NCBI RefSeq assembly: GCF_013745115.1
Contig: NZ_CP051151.1
Location: 1,612,001-1,676,000, forward strand
Length of the DNA: 64,000 nt
Source: Hujiaoplasma nucleasis
Lineage (GTDB): Bacteria > Bacillota_I > Bacilli_A > Izemoplasmatales > Hujiaoplasmataceae
Reading direction: 5' to 3'
In this document: one piece after another, positions 9,265-17,821 of the stretch
Position numbering within the stretch: position 1 is the first letter of the stretch
Layout of the letters: the number at the start of each line of letters is the position of its first letter
The notes under the pieces: model-generated
Database searches by the model: none
Told to the model about the DNA's origin: nothing
The model's input: only the letters and a program-made list of their open reading frames with translations
Translations under genes and position numbers: made by a program

Positions 9265-10365
9265 TTAAGAGAACTTATCATAGAAGACATTGCTAGGATC
9301 AATTTTATGTTCATTAAGAACATTGATACAAGCATTGATCATCCCTGGCGAACCACATAAATAAGCTTCTGAATCGCTTAAATCGCCACAATATTTATCA
9401 ACAACTTCAGTAATTAAGCCTACATCACCTTCCCATTGATCCTCAGGTAATGGGTCTGATAGGGCAGGAATGTATTCGAAATTTGGAAACTCTTTAGCAA
9501 GTTCAACAAACTCTTCCGTATAATATAAGTCTTTTTTTGAACGTGCACCGAAGAAATATTTTACTTTTCTTGGCATTCCTTGGTCTTTAAGGAAATGCAA
9601 GATTGATCGAATAGGTGCTTTACCAGAGCCCCCTGCGATACAAACCATATCCTTGTTAGAATCTTCTTGTAAATAGAAGTCCCCATAAGGTCCTGTTACT
9701 ATTACTTTATCACCTAGTTCTAAGGCCCTGTGAACAAAGGTTGTTGCTTTCCCTTTTGGAACCATTCTAATGATTAACTCTATTTTATGAGTTATCTTAG
9801 GGTTAGATGCAATTGAATAAGCACGAATAACATCAATTCCAGGAACTTTTAATTGAGCATATTGTCCAGGTTTAAATGACATTGAAGTTGGATTAATGAA
9901 TTTAAATTGAACCAACTTAATATCATAAGTTAAATCTTCAATATTGATGACTTCACAGCTATATTCTTGAGCAAATAGCATTGATTCAGGAATCTCTATT
10001 TTAATATCATCTTGAACCTTAACTTGACATGAAAGTCTGACATTATCTTTCTTTTCTTGAGGTGAAAGGAAAGGTTCTTCCATAGGTTTAACATCTCCGC
10101 CACCTTCAACAACTTTAACTTTACAAAAACCACAAGTTGCTTTACCACCACAAGCAGAAGGAATAAAGATCTTATTGTTTGAAAGGATATTTAATAAGGT
10201 ATCTTCTCCCTTGACAGGAATTTCTGTTTTTCCATTAATAGTAATGACTTTTTCTTTATTACCCCCCAATGCGATATTGGCAAGAATTAATAAACCAGTA
10301 ATAACCATTAATATGCCGATTAATATAATTGGTATATAAAAATTAATTGCTAAAATAATATTCAT
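9265..10365 (-). CDS. nqrF: NqrF-like NADH dehydrogenase subunit (2Fe-2S ferredoxin plus FAD/NAD domain)
   Basis: Electron-input subunit of an ion-pumping NADH dehydrogenase (366 aa). An N-terminal membrane helix (about residues 9-34) is followed by a 2Fe-2S ferredoxin domain with cysteines 72, 78, 81 and 113. Then comes a ferredoxin-NADP reductase-like domain: FAD motif RAYSIASN from 181, NAD site IAGGSGKAPI from 243 and CGSPGM from 337. This architecture is diagnostic for NqrF, not for RnfB or RnfC. It is somewhat shorter than typical NqrF (about 400 aa). It is the last gene of a cluster whose other members have Rnf lengths. No nqrA or rnfC/rnfB accompanies it. Confidence 0.92.
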   Translation of the reverse strand: MNIILAINFYIPIILIGILMVITGLLILANIALGGNKEKVITINGKTEIPVKGEDTLLNILSNNKIFIPSACGGKATCGFCKVKVVEGGGDVKPMEEPFLSPQEKKDNVRLSCQVKVQDDIKIEIPESMLFAQEYSCEVINIEDLTYDIKLVQFKFINPTSMSFKPGQYAQLKVPGIDVIRAYSIASNPKITHKIELIIRMVPKGKATTFVHRALELGDKVIVTGPYGDFYLQEDSNKDMVCIAGGSGKAPIRSILHFLKDQGMPRKVKYFFGARSKKDLYYTEEFVELAKEFPNFEYIPALSDPLPEDQWEGDVGLITEVVDKYCGDLSDSEAYLCGSPGMINACINVLNEHKIDPSNVFYDKFS

Positions 10366-10374
10366 TTTGACCTC

Positions 10375-10956
10375 CTAGAATATTGATAAGCCAGTAAAGC
10401 CTATAAACGCTAGGGATAAAATGCCTAAAATAATGAAGGCAATTGCTTTACCAGATAATCCTTTGGGTAGGTATGAATTTTTGGATATTTTTTGTCTGAT
10501 ACCTGCTAATAAGACTATTGCGAGCATCCAGCCAACTGAAGATCCAAATGAAAAAGCAGCAGTTTCAATAAAATTGTAATCTCTATTAACAAAGAAGATA
10601 GAGACAGCTAATACAACACAGTTCACAGTAATTAATGGTAAATAAATACCGAAACTATTGTATAATTTTGGTGAAAATTTAGCTAAGAACATTTCTAAGA
10701 ATTGCACTGTAGCTGCAATAGTAATAATGAAAACCAATAGAGATAAGTTGGTTGTTCCAGTTGTTTTTAAAAGTTCATAGATTGGCCAATTAATTATCCC
10801 AGTAAGTGTTACGACAAAGACTACAGCTATACCCATGCCTTTTGCATTTTTTACATTAGTTGAGATGGCGATTAAAGGACACATCCCTAAAATATAAACC
10901 AAAGCGATGTTTTGACTTGTCATTGTTGAAATAATGATTTCTATAATGTTTTTCAT
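10375..10956 (-). CDS. rnfA: RnfA/NqrE-type membrane subunit
   Basis: Six-helix membrane subunit (193 aa) of an Rnf/NQR redox pump. The two conserved membrane cysteines are at 26 (LGMCPLIA) and 113 (TVNCVVL); in NQR structures the equivalent residues of NqrD and NqrE together bind an FeS centre inside the membrane. Length fits RnfA and NqrE alike. It sits 9 bases before nqrF and 34 bases after the rnfE-type gene, in the order expected for this family. Its job is to pass electrons from the NqrF cluster across the membrane towards the FMN of the G/C subunit. Confidence 0.9.
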   Translation of the reverse strand: MKNIIEIIISTMTSQNIALVYILGMCPLIAISTNVKNAKGMGIAVVFVVTLTGIINWPIYELLKTTGTTNLSLLVFIITIAATVQFLEMFLAKFSPKLYNSFGIYLPLITVNCVVLAVSIFFVNRDYNFIETAAFSFGSSVGWMLAIVLLAGIRQKISKNSYLPKGLSGKAIAFIILGILSLAFIGFTGLSIF

Positions 10957-10990
10957 AAGATCATTCCTTTCATAACTGATATTGAACTAA

Positions 10991-11626
10991 TCATGATGTT
11001 TGTTCCTGACCTTCATAATATTTGATTAATTCTCTCATGCCCCAAATAAGTAATCCCAAAACAAAGAAACCACCAGGTGCCATCGCCATAACGACCCAAC
11101 GTTCCCATGTCACAGACATGATTTGAACATTTAATAATGTACCAAAAGCTAATATTTCTCTAATGGCAGCAACCACGACTAAAACAAAAGTGTAACCCAT
11201 ACCAGAAGCAAAACCATCTACAATTGAGTATTTAACAGGGTTTTTAACAGCATAAGCTTCTTGTCTACCCATAACAATACAGTTGGTAATAATTAAACCT
11301 ACATATGCCCCTAAAGCATCAGCTATTGGCATAAAGAAGGCTTGAAGAACTGCTTGTACAGAAATTACATAAGTAGAAATAATAACCATATAAGTTACCA
11401 TTCTAACTTTTTGTGGAATAATATTTCTAATTAAAGAAATGGTTAATGATGAAGCCATAATAACAAAGGTAACCCCTAATCCCATGGCAATTGCATTTTC
11501 AACTTTGTTTGTTACAGCCAAGGCTGAACAAATACCTAAAACAGCAACGACAATAGGATTGTTTCTAGAAATACCATCTTTTAAGATGTTGTACCATTTA
11601 GTATATTTAACACGAATAAGTCTCAT
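10991..11626 (-). CDS. rnfE: RnfE/NqrD-type membrane subunit
   Basis: Second homologous six-helix subunit (211 aa). Key cysteines are at 33 (LGICSALAV) and 116 (ITNCIVMGRQEAYA); the GRQEAYA segment is typical of RnfE/NqrD. Starts at the ATG at 11626 with AGGGGGA just upstream. It follows rnfG by 11 bases. With the RnfA-type subunit it would form the intramembrane iron-sulfur site. The short C-terminal tail is polar, as usual for RnfE. Confidence 0.9.
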   Translation of the reverse strand: MRLIRVKYTKWYNILKDGISRNNPIVVAVLGICSALAVTNKVENAIAMGLGVTFVIMASSLTISLIRNIIPQKVRMVTYMVIISTYVISVQAVLQAFFMPIADALGAYVGLIITNCIVMGRQEAYAVKNPVKYSIVDGFASGMGYTFVLVVVAAIREILAFGTLLNVQIMSVTWERWVVMAMAPGGFFVLGLLIWGMRELIKYYEGQEQTS

Positions 11627-11637
11627 CTTAATCCCCC

Positions 11638-12222
11638 TTACTCATTCCGACTATTCCAAACAGCTTTAGCTGCTAAATAGTCTTCATTGATTAAAGTTTC
11701 AAACCTTTTGGAAGTATTGGTAGCGCCTGTAATGGAGTCAATCTCGTAGATAGCATTTTCAGAAGTGTCTTTATTAATCTCAAATCTAGGAACCATCACT
11801 TTTCCAACAAAGGTAGCTAAGTATTGAGATTCAGCAATGACACCACCTAAACCAGGAGTTTCTTCTTGTTGTAGAATAGTGACATTCAATATCGTCTCAA
11901 AATCACTTTCTAAAGTTAATATACCTTCAATAGGGCCCCAAACTCCACCGCCTTCAATATTAAAACTTACTGCGCCAGTATCAGGATTAAGATAAAATAC
12001 CCAATCTTCTAGCTCGATGATTTCGATTTCAGCATCAAAAGTTTCATTAATGTTTGTAATAGAATAAGCTATTCCATTGGCATCTAAAACAGCAGACTTT
12101 ACTTTAGCATCTTGGTTTGCTTGAATACGATCAGCTGTTAAAGCCTCAACACCAAGTAAGACTGATGAAGTAATGAGTGCCATAATCAAAACAAAAAGCG
12201 TCATTTTTAAATATTGATTCAT
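11638..12222 (-). CDS. rnfG: RnfG/NqrC-type FMN-binding subunit
   Basis: Extracytoplasmic flavoprotein anchored by one N-terminal helix (194 aa). The covalent FMN attachment motif is SITGAT, with acceptor Thr at residue 168, and the conserved ETPGLGG stretch is at about 121-127. The length matches RnfG (about 200) rather than NqrC (about 255). Its start codon overlaps the rnfD stop (ATGA), which points to coupled translation. FMN attachment requires an ApbE transferase; I see no apbE gene in this window. Confidence 0.92.
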   Translation of the reverse strand: MNQYLKMTLFVLIMALITSSVLLGVEALTADRIQANQDAKVKSAVLDANGIAYSITNINETFDAEIEIIELEDWVFYLNPDTGAVSFNIEGGGVWGPIEGILTLESDFETILNVTILQQEETPGLGGVIAESQYLATFVGKVMVPRFEINKDTSENAIYEIDSITGATNTSKRFETLINEDYLAAKAVWNSRNE

Positions 12223-13160
12223 TGTTCAGTCACCTCGCTTAACTTGCTTTCTTCAACTTCTTTATTAAATAAGTCATCAATGAGAGGTGCAATTGCATTC
12301 ATTAAAATAATAGCGAAAATAACACCTTCTTGGAAAGTTGCAAAATTACGAATTAAGACTGTAAAGAAAGCCAAACCTAAACCAAATACAATCTTACCCA
12401 TAGGTTTTATTGGTGCAGTCACAGGGTCAGTTGCTAAAAAGAAGGCCGCAAATAACAAGGTGCCCACAAACATTGATAATATTGGATCAGGGAATATATC
12501 AGGTGCTGCTAAATGACCAATAGCTGTTAGAATAAAACTTCCACCTAAGTAAGCAAGAGGAATACGCCAATCAGCTACTTTTAAGACCAATAAGCCAATA
12601 CCTAAGACAATGATTCCGATTCTAAAAGTTTCACCAATATGTCCTGGTACATTACCAAAGAGTAAGTCTTTAAATAAATAAGTAAACTCTCCATCACCAT
12701 TTAACATGACAAGCGGTGTTGAACCTGTAAAGTTTTCTACTGAAGGATGAATCCATTCAGCTGCAGTAATGATTGATGGAAAAGATATAGTAACAAATAA
12801 TACACCTACAACTGCAGGATTGAAAATATTTCTTCCTAAACCACCAAAAATAGCTTTACCGAAGAAAATACCAAAGGCTGTAGCCACGGCGACAATCCAT
12901 AAATTAACTCTAGGTGGCATTAATAATGTTAAAACCAAAGGAGAAACCATCCATGAAATATCAAACTCAAGTTTCCTTACTTTGGCAAACACCCATTCAA
13001 CCAAGGCTCCTGATACTAAAGCTACAGCTGCAATAGCGAAGACATAGAGTCCGTAAAGAAAAGCTGAAGCAATCAGTAGGACGAGCAAAGAACCGGTAAA
13101 TATAATAAGATTTTTTTTGCTTGGTACTTGCTGCAAATCTAATTGCATTTCTTGTGTCAT
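12219..13160 (-). CDS. rnfD: RnfD/NqrB-type membrane FMN subunit
   Basis: Large membrane subunit (313 aa, about nine or ten helices) holding a covalently bound FMN: motif FTGSTPL with the likely acceptor Thr at 148. Also present are the family segments GRNIFNPAVVGVLF (about 109-122) and FLATDPVTAPI. RnfD is usually 320-350 aa and NqrB over 400, so the length indicates RnfD. It is the first gene of the cluster, preceded by AGGGA. In canonical Rnf, rnfC lies directly upstream and in NQR nqrA does; here the next gene upstream diverges. Confidence 0.92.
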   Translation of the reverse strand: MTQEMQLDLQQVPSKKNLIIFTGSLLVLLIASAFLYGLYVFAIAAVALVSGALVEWVFAKVRKLEFDISWMVSPLVLTLLMPPRVNLWIVAVATAFGIFFGKAIFGGLGRNIFNPAVVGVLFVTISFPSIITAAEWIHPSVENFTGSTPLVMLNGDGEFTYLFKDLLFGNVPGHIGETFRIGIIVLGIGLLVLKVADWRIPLAYLGGSFILTAIGHLAAPDIFPDPILSMFVGTLLFAAFFLATDPVTAPIKPMGKIVFGLGLAFFTVLIRNFATFQEGVIFAIILMNAIAPLIDDLFNKEVEESKLSEVTEQ

Positions 13161-13200
13161 AAAATCCCTACTTTCTATCTTGTATTTTTATATATTCTTA

Positions 13201-13216
13201 CATGATATCAATCATG
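13201..13216. repeat. 16-bp palindrome upstream of rnfD
   Basis: CATGAT, ATCA, ATCATG: perfect 6-bp arms around four bases, centred about 50 bases before the rnfD start. It could be an operator for a dimeric regulator of the redox cluster or a small RNA hairpin in the leader. The role is inference. Confidence 0.4.
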
Positions 13217-13472
13217 ATGATGCCTATATATATTTTTAATTTTGAATTATTTTAAGTGATTCGTTTAATTCTTTAATCTTTAATTAAGGATGTATTTTTA
13301 TTTATTATAGCATTATTCTTTTTATATGTTTATGGTAAATTTGAAAATTATGTTTTTTTTGTGAACTTAAAGATAAAATACCATAAATCAAATTTTAAAA
13401 ATACAATTCTTGATAATTTTATTTGATTATTAGGTCTTTTCTTGATATCAGTAAAAATACTTCTTATGAAAT

Positions 13473-13497
13473 TTATCAATTATGGTGAAATTGATAA
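13473..13497. repeat. Inverted repeat upstream of the Old Yellow Enzyme gene
   Basis: Perfect 9-bp arms TTATCAATT and AATTGATAA around 7 bases, about 60-85 bases before the OYE start. The size and AT-rich palindromic character fit a MarR- or TetR-type operator. No regulator gene is adjacent. Confidence 0.4.
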
Positions 13498-13557
13498 TTA
13501 AATGATATTAAAGCTAGGGGATTCAAATATATGTTAAAATAATAAAGAGGTGAACAC

Positions 13558-14661
13558 ATGAATAACTTTAAAAACTATAAATTTAAAGAAAATATCATTA
13601 TTAAAAATCGATTTGTATTAGCTCCTATGACAACCTATTCAGGAAATCCTGATTTAACATTAAGCGATGAAGAGGAAAAATATTATCAAGCAAGAGGAAA
13701 AGAATTTGGAATGGTTATTACAGCCGCAACAGCTGTAAGTAAACAAGCCCAAGCATTTGAAAATCAAATTTCTATTATGAATGATGATTACATACCATCA
13801 ATGGCAAGACTCGCAAAATCAATCAAATTAGGCGGCGCATTAGCGATCCTTCAATTGCATCATGGAGGAAGAATGAATTATCCGGGTTTGTTTGAAGGCC
13901 AAGACATTGTTAGTGCATCAGCTATTAAAGCTGAAAGAGATTACTTATTAGAACCTAGAGCCCTAACAAATGATGAAGTCTATGGAATTATAGATGATTT
14001 TAGACAAGCCATGATACGAGCAATTAAAGCAGGCTTTGATGGCATTGAATTACATGGTGCTAATACTTATTTAATCCAACAGTTTTTTAGTCCACATTCA
14101 AATCGAAGAACAGATGAATTTGGAGGTTCTTTAGAAAAAAGAATGACCTTCCCATTGGCATTAGTGGATATGGCCATTCAAACAAGAAAAGACTATGCCA
14201 ATGATGATTTTATAATTGGTTATCGTTTGAGTCCTGAAGAATATGAAAATCCAGGAATAAACTTGGATGATACTAAAGTACTTGTAAGAAATTTATCTAT
14301 GAAAAACATAGATTATATTCATTTTTCATTGGGTAATTATAAACAAAGTTCAATTAGAGATGAAATAAATAAAAAACCAATCATAGAAATATTAAAAAAA
14401 GAAAATCTTGGCCATAAGAAACTAATAGGTGTAGGAGAAATAGATAATTTAGATAAGGCTAATCATGCTATCAATTTAGGTTTTGATTTATTAGCCATTG
14501 GCTTACAAGCCCTAGCAGATGAAAATGTGGTTAGTCATATCATAAATAATCATCCAGTAAAAAAAGTCTTTGATAAAAACTCTATACTTCCATCAAATTT
14601 ATATGAAAGAGTAAAAAGATGGCGTAATTTATCTGATAGGGGATTTAGTTTTGACCAATAA
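13558..14661 (+). CDS. Old Yellow Enzyme family NAD(P)H:flavin oxidoreductase
   Basis: FMN-dependent ene-reductase-like TIM barrel (367 aa). N-terminal KNRFVLAPMTTYSG is the strand-1 FMN region; a Thr stands where YqjM-type enzymes have the redox-tuning Cys. LQLHHGGR (about residue 100) and the substrate/catalytic segment ELHGANTYLIQQFFSPHSNRR give a His/Asn pair. The C-terminal VGEIDNLDKANHAI and FDLLAIGLQALAD hold the phosphate-binding region. Substrate unknown; family members reduce activated C=C bonds or nitro compounds. AGAGGTG precedes the ATG. The serine hydrolase gene follows by 15 bases, probably in one transcript. Confidence 0.88.
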   Translation: MNNFKNYKFKENIIIKNRFVLAPMTTYSGNPDLTLSDEEEKYYQARGKEFGMVITAATAVSKQAQAFENQISIMNDDYIPSMARLAKSIKLGGALAILQLHHGGRMNYPGLFEGQDIVSASAIKAERDYLLEPRALTNDEVYGIIDDFRQAMIRAIKAGFDGIELHGANTYLIQQFFSPHSNRRTDEFGGSLEKRMTFPLALVDMAIQTRKDYANDDFIIGYRLSPEEYENPGINLDDTKVLVRNLSMKNIDYIHFSLGNYKQSSIRDEINKKPIIEILKKENLGHKKLIGVGEIDNLDKANHAINLGFDLLAIGLQALADENVVSHIINNHPVKKVFDKNSILPSNLYERVKRWRNLSDRGFSFDQ

Positions 14662-14676
14662 AAAAAGGAGACTCTT

Positions 14677-15651
14677 ATGGAAAAATATTTAAAAGATTTT
14701 AATGGCGGTTTAATACATCTAAAAATGAAAGATAAAGACCAAATTGTATATAAGGGCTATAGAGATCATTACAATCAACTACCTATAAACAAAGACACAA
14801 AATTTCCAACAGCTTCTGGTGGAAAAATATTTATTGCCCTTGCCATCATGAAACTAATTGAAGAAAAATTATTGAGTTTAGACTCAACGCTTGGTCAAAT
14901 ATTAACTTTTAATTTAAACTCAATTGATCAATTAATTTCAATTAAAGATTTATTGACACATACATCAGGTATACCAAATTACTTTGACTTGTCTGAAGTT
15001 AATGACTATAGTGAAATTTGGAATGATTATCCTAATTATAAAATCAGATCTTCAAAAGATCTATTACCCCTATTTATTAAAAAGCCAATGGAATATACTA
15101 GAGGGGACCATTTTTCTTACAATGATTCTGGATTTGTTATCTTAGGTATTGTTATTGAAGAAATTACTAAAATGCCCTTTGATAAATACCTAAATCAAAT
15201 TATATTTGAACCTTTGAATATGAAAGACACAGGATATTATGAATTAGATCGTTTACCTATGAATTGTGCAAACGCCTATATCTTTGATCCTATTAAAAAG
15301 AACTACTATTCAAACATTTATAGTATCGATGCAAAAGGAAGCGGTGCAGGTGGCGCTTATTTTTCCACCTTCGATTTATCTAAATTTTGGATTGGATTTA
15401 TCCAAGGCAAAATCATAAAAAAAGAAAACATAGATTTAATGTTAAAGAAACATGTATCATTAGAAAAGGGATTCTACGGATTAGGAGTTTGGCTTGATGA
15501 ACAAGGACAACCTTATATTACCGGCATGGATCCTGGAGTTAGTTTTATTAGTGGCTACAATATAAGTAAAGATAGAATCATATCTATTTTTTCTAATTAC
15601 CAAGATAATGTCTTTAAATTGTATGATCAAATCAAAGAAGAACTATCATAA
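14677..15651 (+). CDS. Beta-lactamase/class C penicillin-binding-fold serine hydrolase
   Basis: Serine hydrolase (324 aa) with the SxxK nucleophile motif S47-G-G-K50. The second motif is Y148-N149-D150 instead of Y-x-N, and the usual LLTHTSGIP segment lies at 92-100. No signal peptide is visible, so it probably acts in the cytoplasm, unlike true penicillin-binding proteins. Members of this family cleave esters, amides or D-amino acid peptides; beta-lactamase activity should not be assumed. It probably shares a transcript with the OYE-family gene. Confidence 0.82.
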   Translation: MEKYLKDFNGGLIHLKMKDKDQIVYKGYRDHYNQLPINKDTKFPTASGGKIFIALAIMKLIEEKLLSLDSTLGQILTFNLNSIDQLISIKDLLTHTSGIPNYFDLSEVNDYSEIWNDYPNYKIRSSKDLLPLFIKKPMEYTRGDHFSYNDSGFVILGIVIEEITKMPFDKYLNQIIFEPLNMKDTGYYELDRLPMNCANAYIFDPIKKNYYSNIYSIDAKGSGAGGAYFSTFDLSKFWIGFIQGKIIKKENIDLMLKKHVSLEKGFYGLGVWLDEQGQPYITGMDPGVSFISGYNISKDRIISIFSNYQDNVFKLYDQIKEELS

Positions 15652-15726
15652 TTATATTTTTTCATAAAAAACTGTATTAAGAAAGTAATATAAGGTATGA
15701 TAAACTTAAACTGAAGAGGTGTTGCG

Positions 15727-17814
15727 ATGAAAAAAATAATCTTACTCATAAGTTTTTCTTTTGTCATGTTCTTATTAGGGTGTGATGGTTTTGTAGTCAA
15801 TACAAGCATGATAGATTCTTCAATTGAATCAAGCACAAATGACAACGAAACTATAGAAAACACATATGAGAAATCAACTGAAATTCCTACAATAGAAGAT
15901 GATACAGAGTTGACTACGAGTTTTCCAATAACAAGCAAAGAAGAACTAACAAGTACTGAAGAAGAAACTAGTACAGAAGAACCTACAAGTACTGATGAAG
16001 AAACTTTTACAGAAGTTCAAACTACAATAGAGATAACAGAAGATCAAACAGAGACTCCAACTTCTCACCAAGAAACGATAAATGAAGATGAAGCCTATAT
16101 TCAAGAAGTCTACTTAATGATTAGCGAATATTTTCCTGAACAAATAAGTGAAGATACTGTTTTGCCTATGCTCTTAAAAGAAGGATTAAGTATTCGTTAT
16201 TATTTAAATAATCAAAGACTAGAAAACTATAAAATAATCTATGAAGCATTAAGTTATTCTAAGACTCTTGATATTAGAGTAATCATTGATTATCAAAGTT
16301 CTAGCCAAATTTTTGATTTTACTATCCTTCAGTTAAGAGATGAAGATATGTACCAAGAGTCTTTAGTAAATGAAATATTTTTGGATGCTATAGAAGAAAT
16401 CCAAGCTGCTATACCAACTTATGTTCAATCGGATATTTCCCTACCAAAGCATGATGTGGTTCAAGTATCATATAGTGTGGATCACTCATATATTCTAAAT
16501 AATCGCTTGATATTCATATTTCATGATCAAGATAAGACCGTGAATATGAATATAGAGTTAACTTATCAAAATCAGATAAGAACCCACCAGTTAATTTTAA
16601 CATTTTTAGCAATGACTAAGATTCATAAAATACCTGAGATTCATATCACTACTGAAGCTAATCAAAGTATTGATTCAAAGGAAACCTATGTTTATGGGCA
16701 TTTAACACTTTATAATTTTAATGAATATAATCAAGAAGAAATTCTCTTAAATCAAGTAGGTATGAATATTAGACTAAGAGGAAACTCTACCTTATATATG
16801 CCAAAATTGCCATATAAAATTAAGTTCGATGATAAGCAGTCAATGTTCACTGATTATTTTGAAAAAGACTGGGTTTTATTAGCAAATTTCTCTGATCAAA
16901 CATTAATTAGAAATGCTCTCGCTTTTCAGCTGTCTAGAGATTTAAACATGGAATTTTCACCAAGTTTTCAATTTGTTGACCTATATGTTAATGGAGTTTA
17001 TCAAGGAAATTATCTGTTAACTGATCAAGTTGAAGTGACCAATGACAGAATTAACATTGAAGAAAACACATCTAATATAGACACTGGCTATTTGCTAGAG
17101 TATGATATGAGAATTTATGATGAAGGTTTGGACACAACCAAGGAAAATTATTTCTTAATTGACGGGATACCTTTTGTGATAAAATCACCTGATTATTATG
17201 ATCAACATTATTTGCCTGGACAAAAAGAATACATAGAAACATATATGAATGATTTATTTAATGTCTTAAAGAATAAGGAAGATTATCACCATTTAATTGA
17301 TGAAAGTACTTTTATCGACTGGTTTATTGTCAATGAAATTTTTAAAAATGTTGATTCGGGTTATTCTTCTGTATATTATTATAAAGATCAAGGTGGCTTG
17401 TTGAAAATGGGTCCAGTATGGGACTTTGATTTATCAAGTGGAAATTATGGACATTTACAAGAAGATTTAAGAGGTCCTGAAGGATTTTATACTTCAAGAA
17501 GCGAAAAAAATCGAATTTTCTATTACCTGATGGAATATGATGAATTTAAATCAGCCTTAAAATTAAGGTGGAATCAGGTTTATGAAGAAGTCATTCTGAA
17601 CATAATTGATGAAGTATACAGGCTTACAGACCAAATCAATCTTTCAAGATATCATAACTTTCAAAGTTGGGATATTATAGGTTCTTATCAAGATTGGTTT
17701 GTTTCACCTGAATTATTAGCCATTCAAACTTACGAAGGTCAAGTTGAGTTTTTAAGGGATTTCTTAATAATAAGAATTGATTGGTTAAATCAAGAAATCA
17801 ATAAATTTAATTAG
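15727..17814 (+). CDS. CotH-kinase domain lipoprotein with Thr/Glu-rich stalk
   Basis: Surface-anchored lipoprotein (695 aa). Lipobox LLGC puts the lipidated Cys at 19. A long low-complexity Thr/Ser/Glu stalk follows (about 35-120, including repeated S-T-E-E motifs), then a spacer and a CotH kinase domain of roughly 300-690. Conserved CotH features are visible: IRLRGNST, a Lys-rich P-Y-K-I-K-F-D, VDLYVNGVYQGNYLLTDQVE, GYLLEYDMR, and the metal-site motif WDFD with Asp 566 and 568. CotH proteins are atypical secreted protein kinases. Here there is no spore context, so the target is probably a surface protein. AGAGGTG precedes the ATG. Confidence 0.88.
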   Translation: MKKIILLISFSFVMFLLGCDGFVVNTSMIDSSIESSTNDNETIENTYEKSTEIPTIEDDTELTTSFPITSKEELTSTEEETSTEEPTSTDEETFTEVQTTIEITEDQTETPTSHQETINEDEAYIQEVYLMISEYFPEQISEDTVLPMLLKEGLSIRYYLNNQRLENYKIIYEALSYSKTLDIRVIIDYQSSSQIFDFTILQLRDEDMYQESLVNEIFLDAIEEIQAAIPTYVQSDISLPKHDVVQVSYSVDHSYILNNRLIFIFHDQDKTVNMNIELTYQNQIRTHQLILTFLAMTKIHKIPEIHITTEANQSIDSKETYVYGHLTLYNFNEYNQEEILLNQVGMNIRLRGNSTLYMPKLPYKIKFDDKQSMFTDYFEKDWVLLANFSDQTLIRNALAFQLSRDLNMEFSPSFQFVDLYVNGVYQGNYLLTDQVEVTNDRINIEENTSNIDTGYLLEYDMRIYDEGLDTTKENYFLIDGIPFVIKSPDYYDQHYLPGQKEYIETYMNDLFNVLKNKEDYHHLIDESTFIDWFIVNEIFKNVDSGYSSVYYYKDQGGLLKMGPVWDFDLSSGNYGHLQEDLRGPEGFYTSRSEKNRIFYYLMEYDEFKSALKLRWNQVYEEVILNIIDEVYRLTDQINLSRYHNFQSWDIIGSYQDWFVSPELLAIQTYEGQVEFLRDFLIIRIDWLNQEINKFN

Positions 17815-17821
17815 GAGGTTT

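Larger units (their letters stand above)
13161..13557. other. 397-base divergent intergenic region, rnfD and the OYE gene
   Basis: No gene is visible here. The region is very AT-rich and holds two clear inverted repeats (listed separately), a -10-like TATAAT on the minus strand around 13306-13311 without a good -35, and ribosome sites at each edge. It presumably carries the promoters of both divergent units. Confidence 0.6.

Noticed and set aside
12219-12222. Possible use of TGA as tryptophan (mycoplasma code)
   Set aside because: TGA is a true stop at several gene junctions (rnfD/rnfG, purA, accC, VTC), and tryptophan is coded by TGG. Standard bacterial code fits.
14677-15651. Beta-lactam resistance gene
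   Set aside because: The SxxK fold is shared by many esterases and peptidases, there is no signal peptide, and the second motif is YND rather than the typical Y-x-N.
15727-17814. Spore coat protein function for the CotH proteins
   Set aside because: No spore genes are visible in the window; CotH kinases are widespread in non-sporulating bacteria and both copies carry surface-anchoring signals instead.
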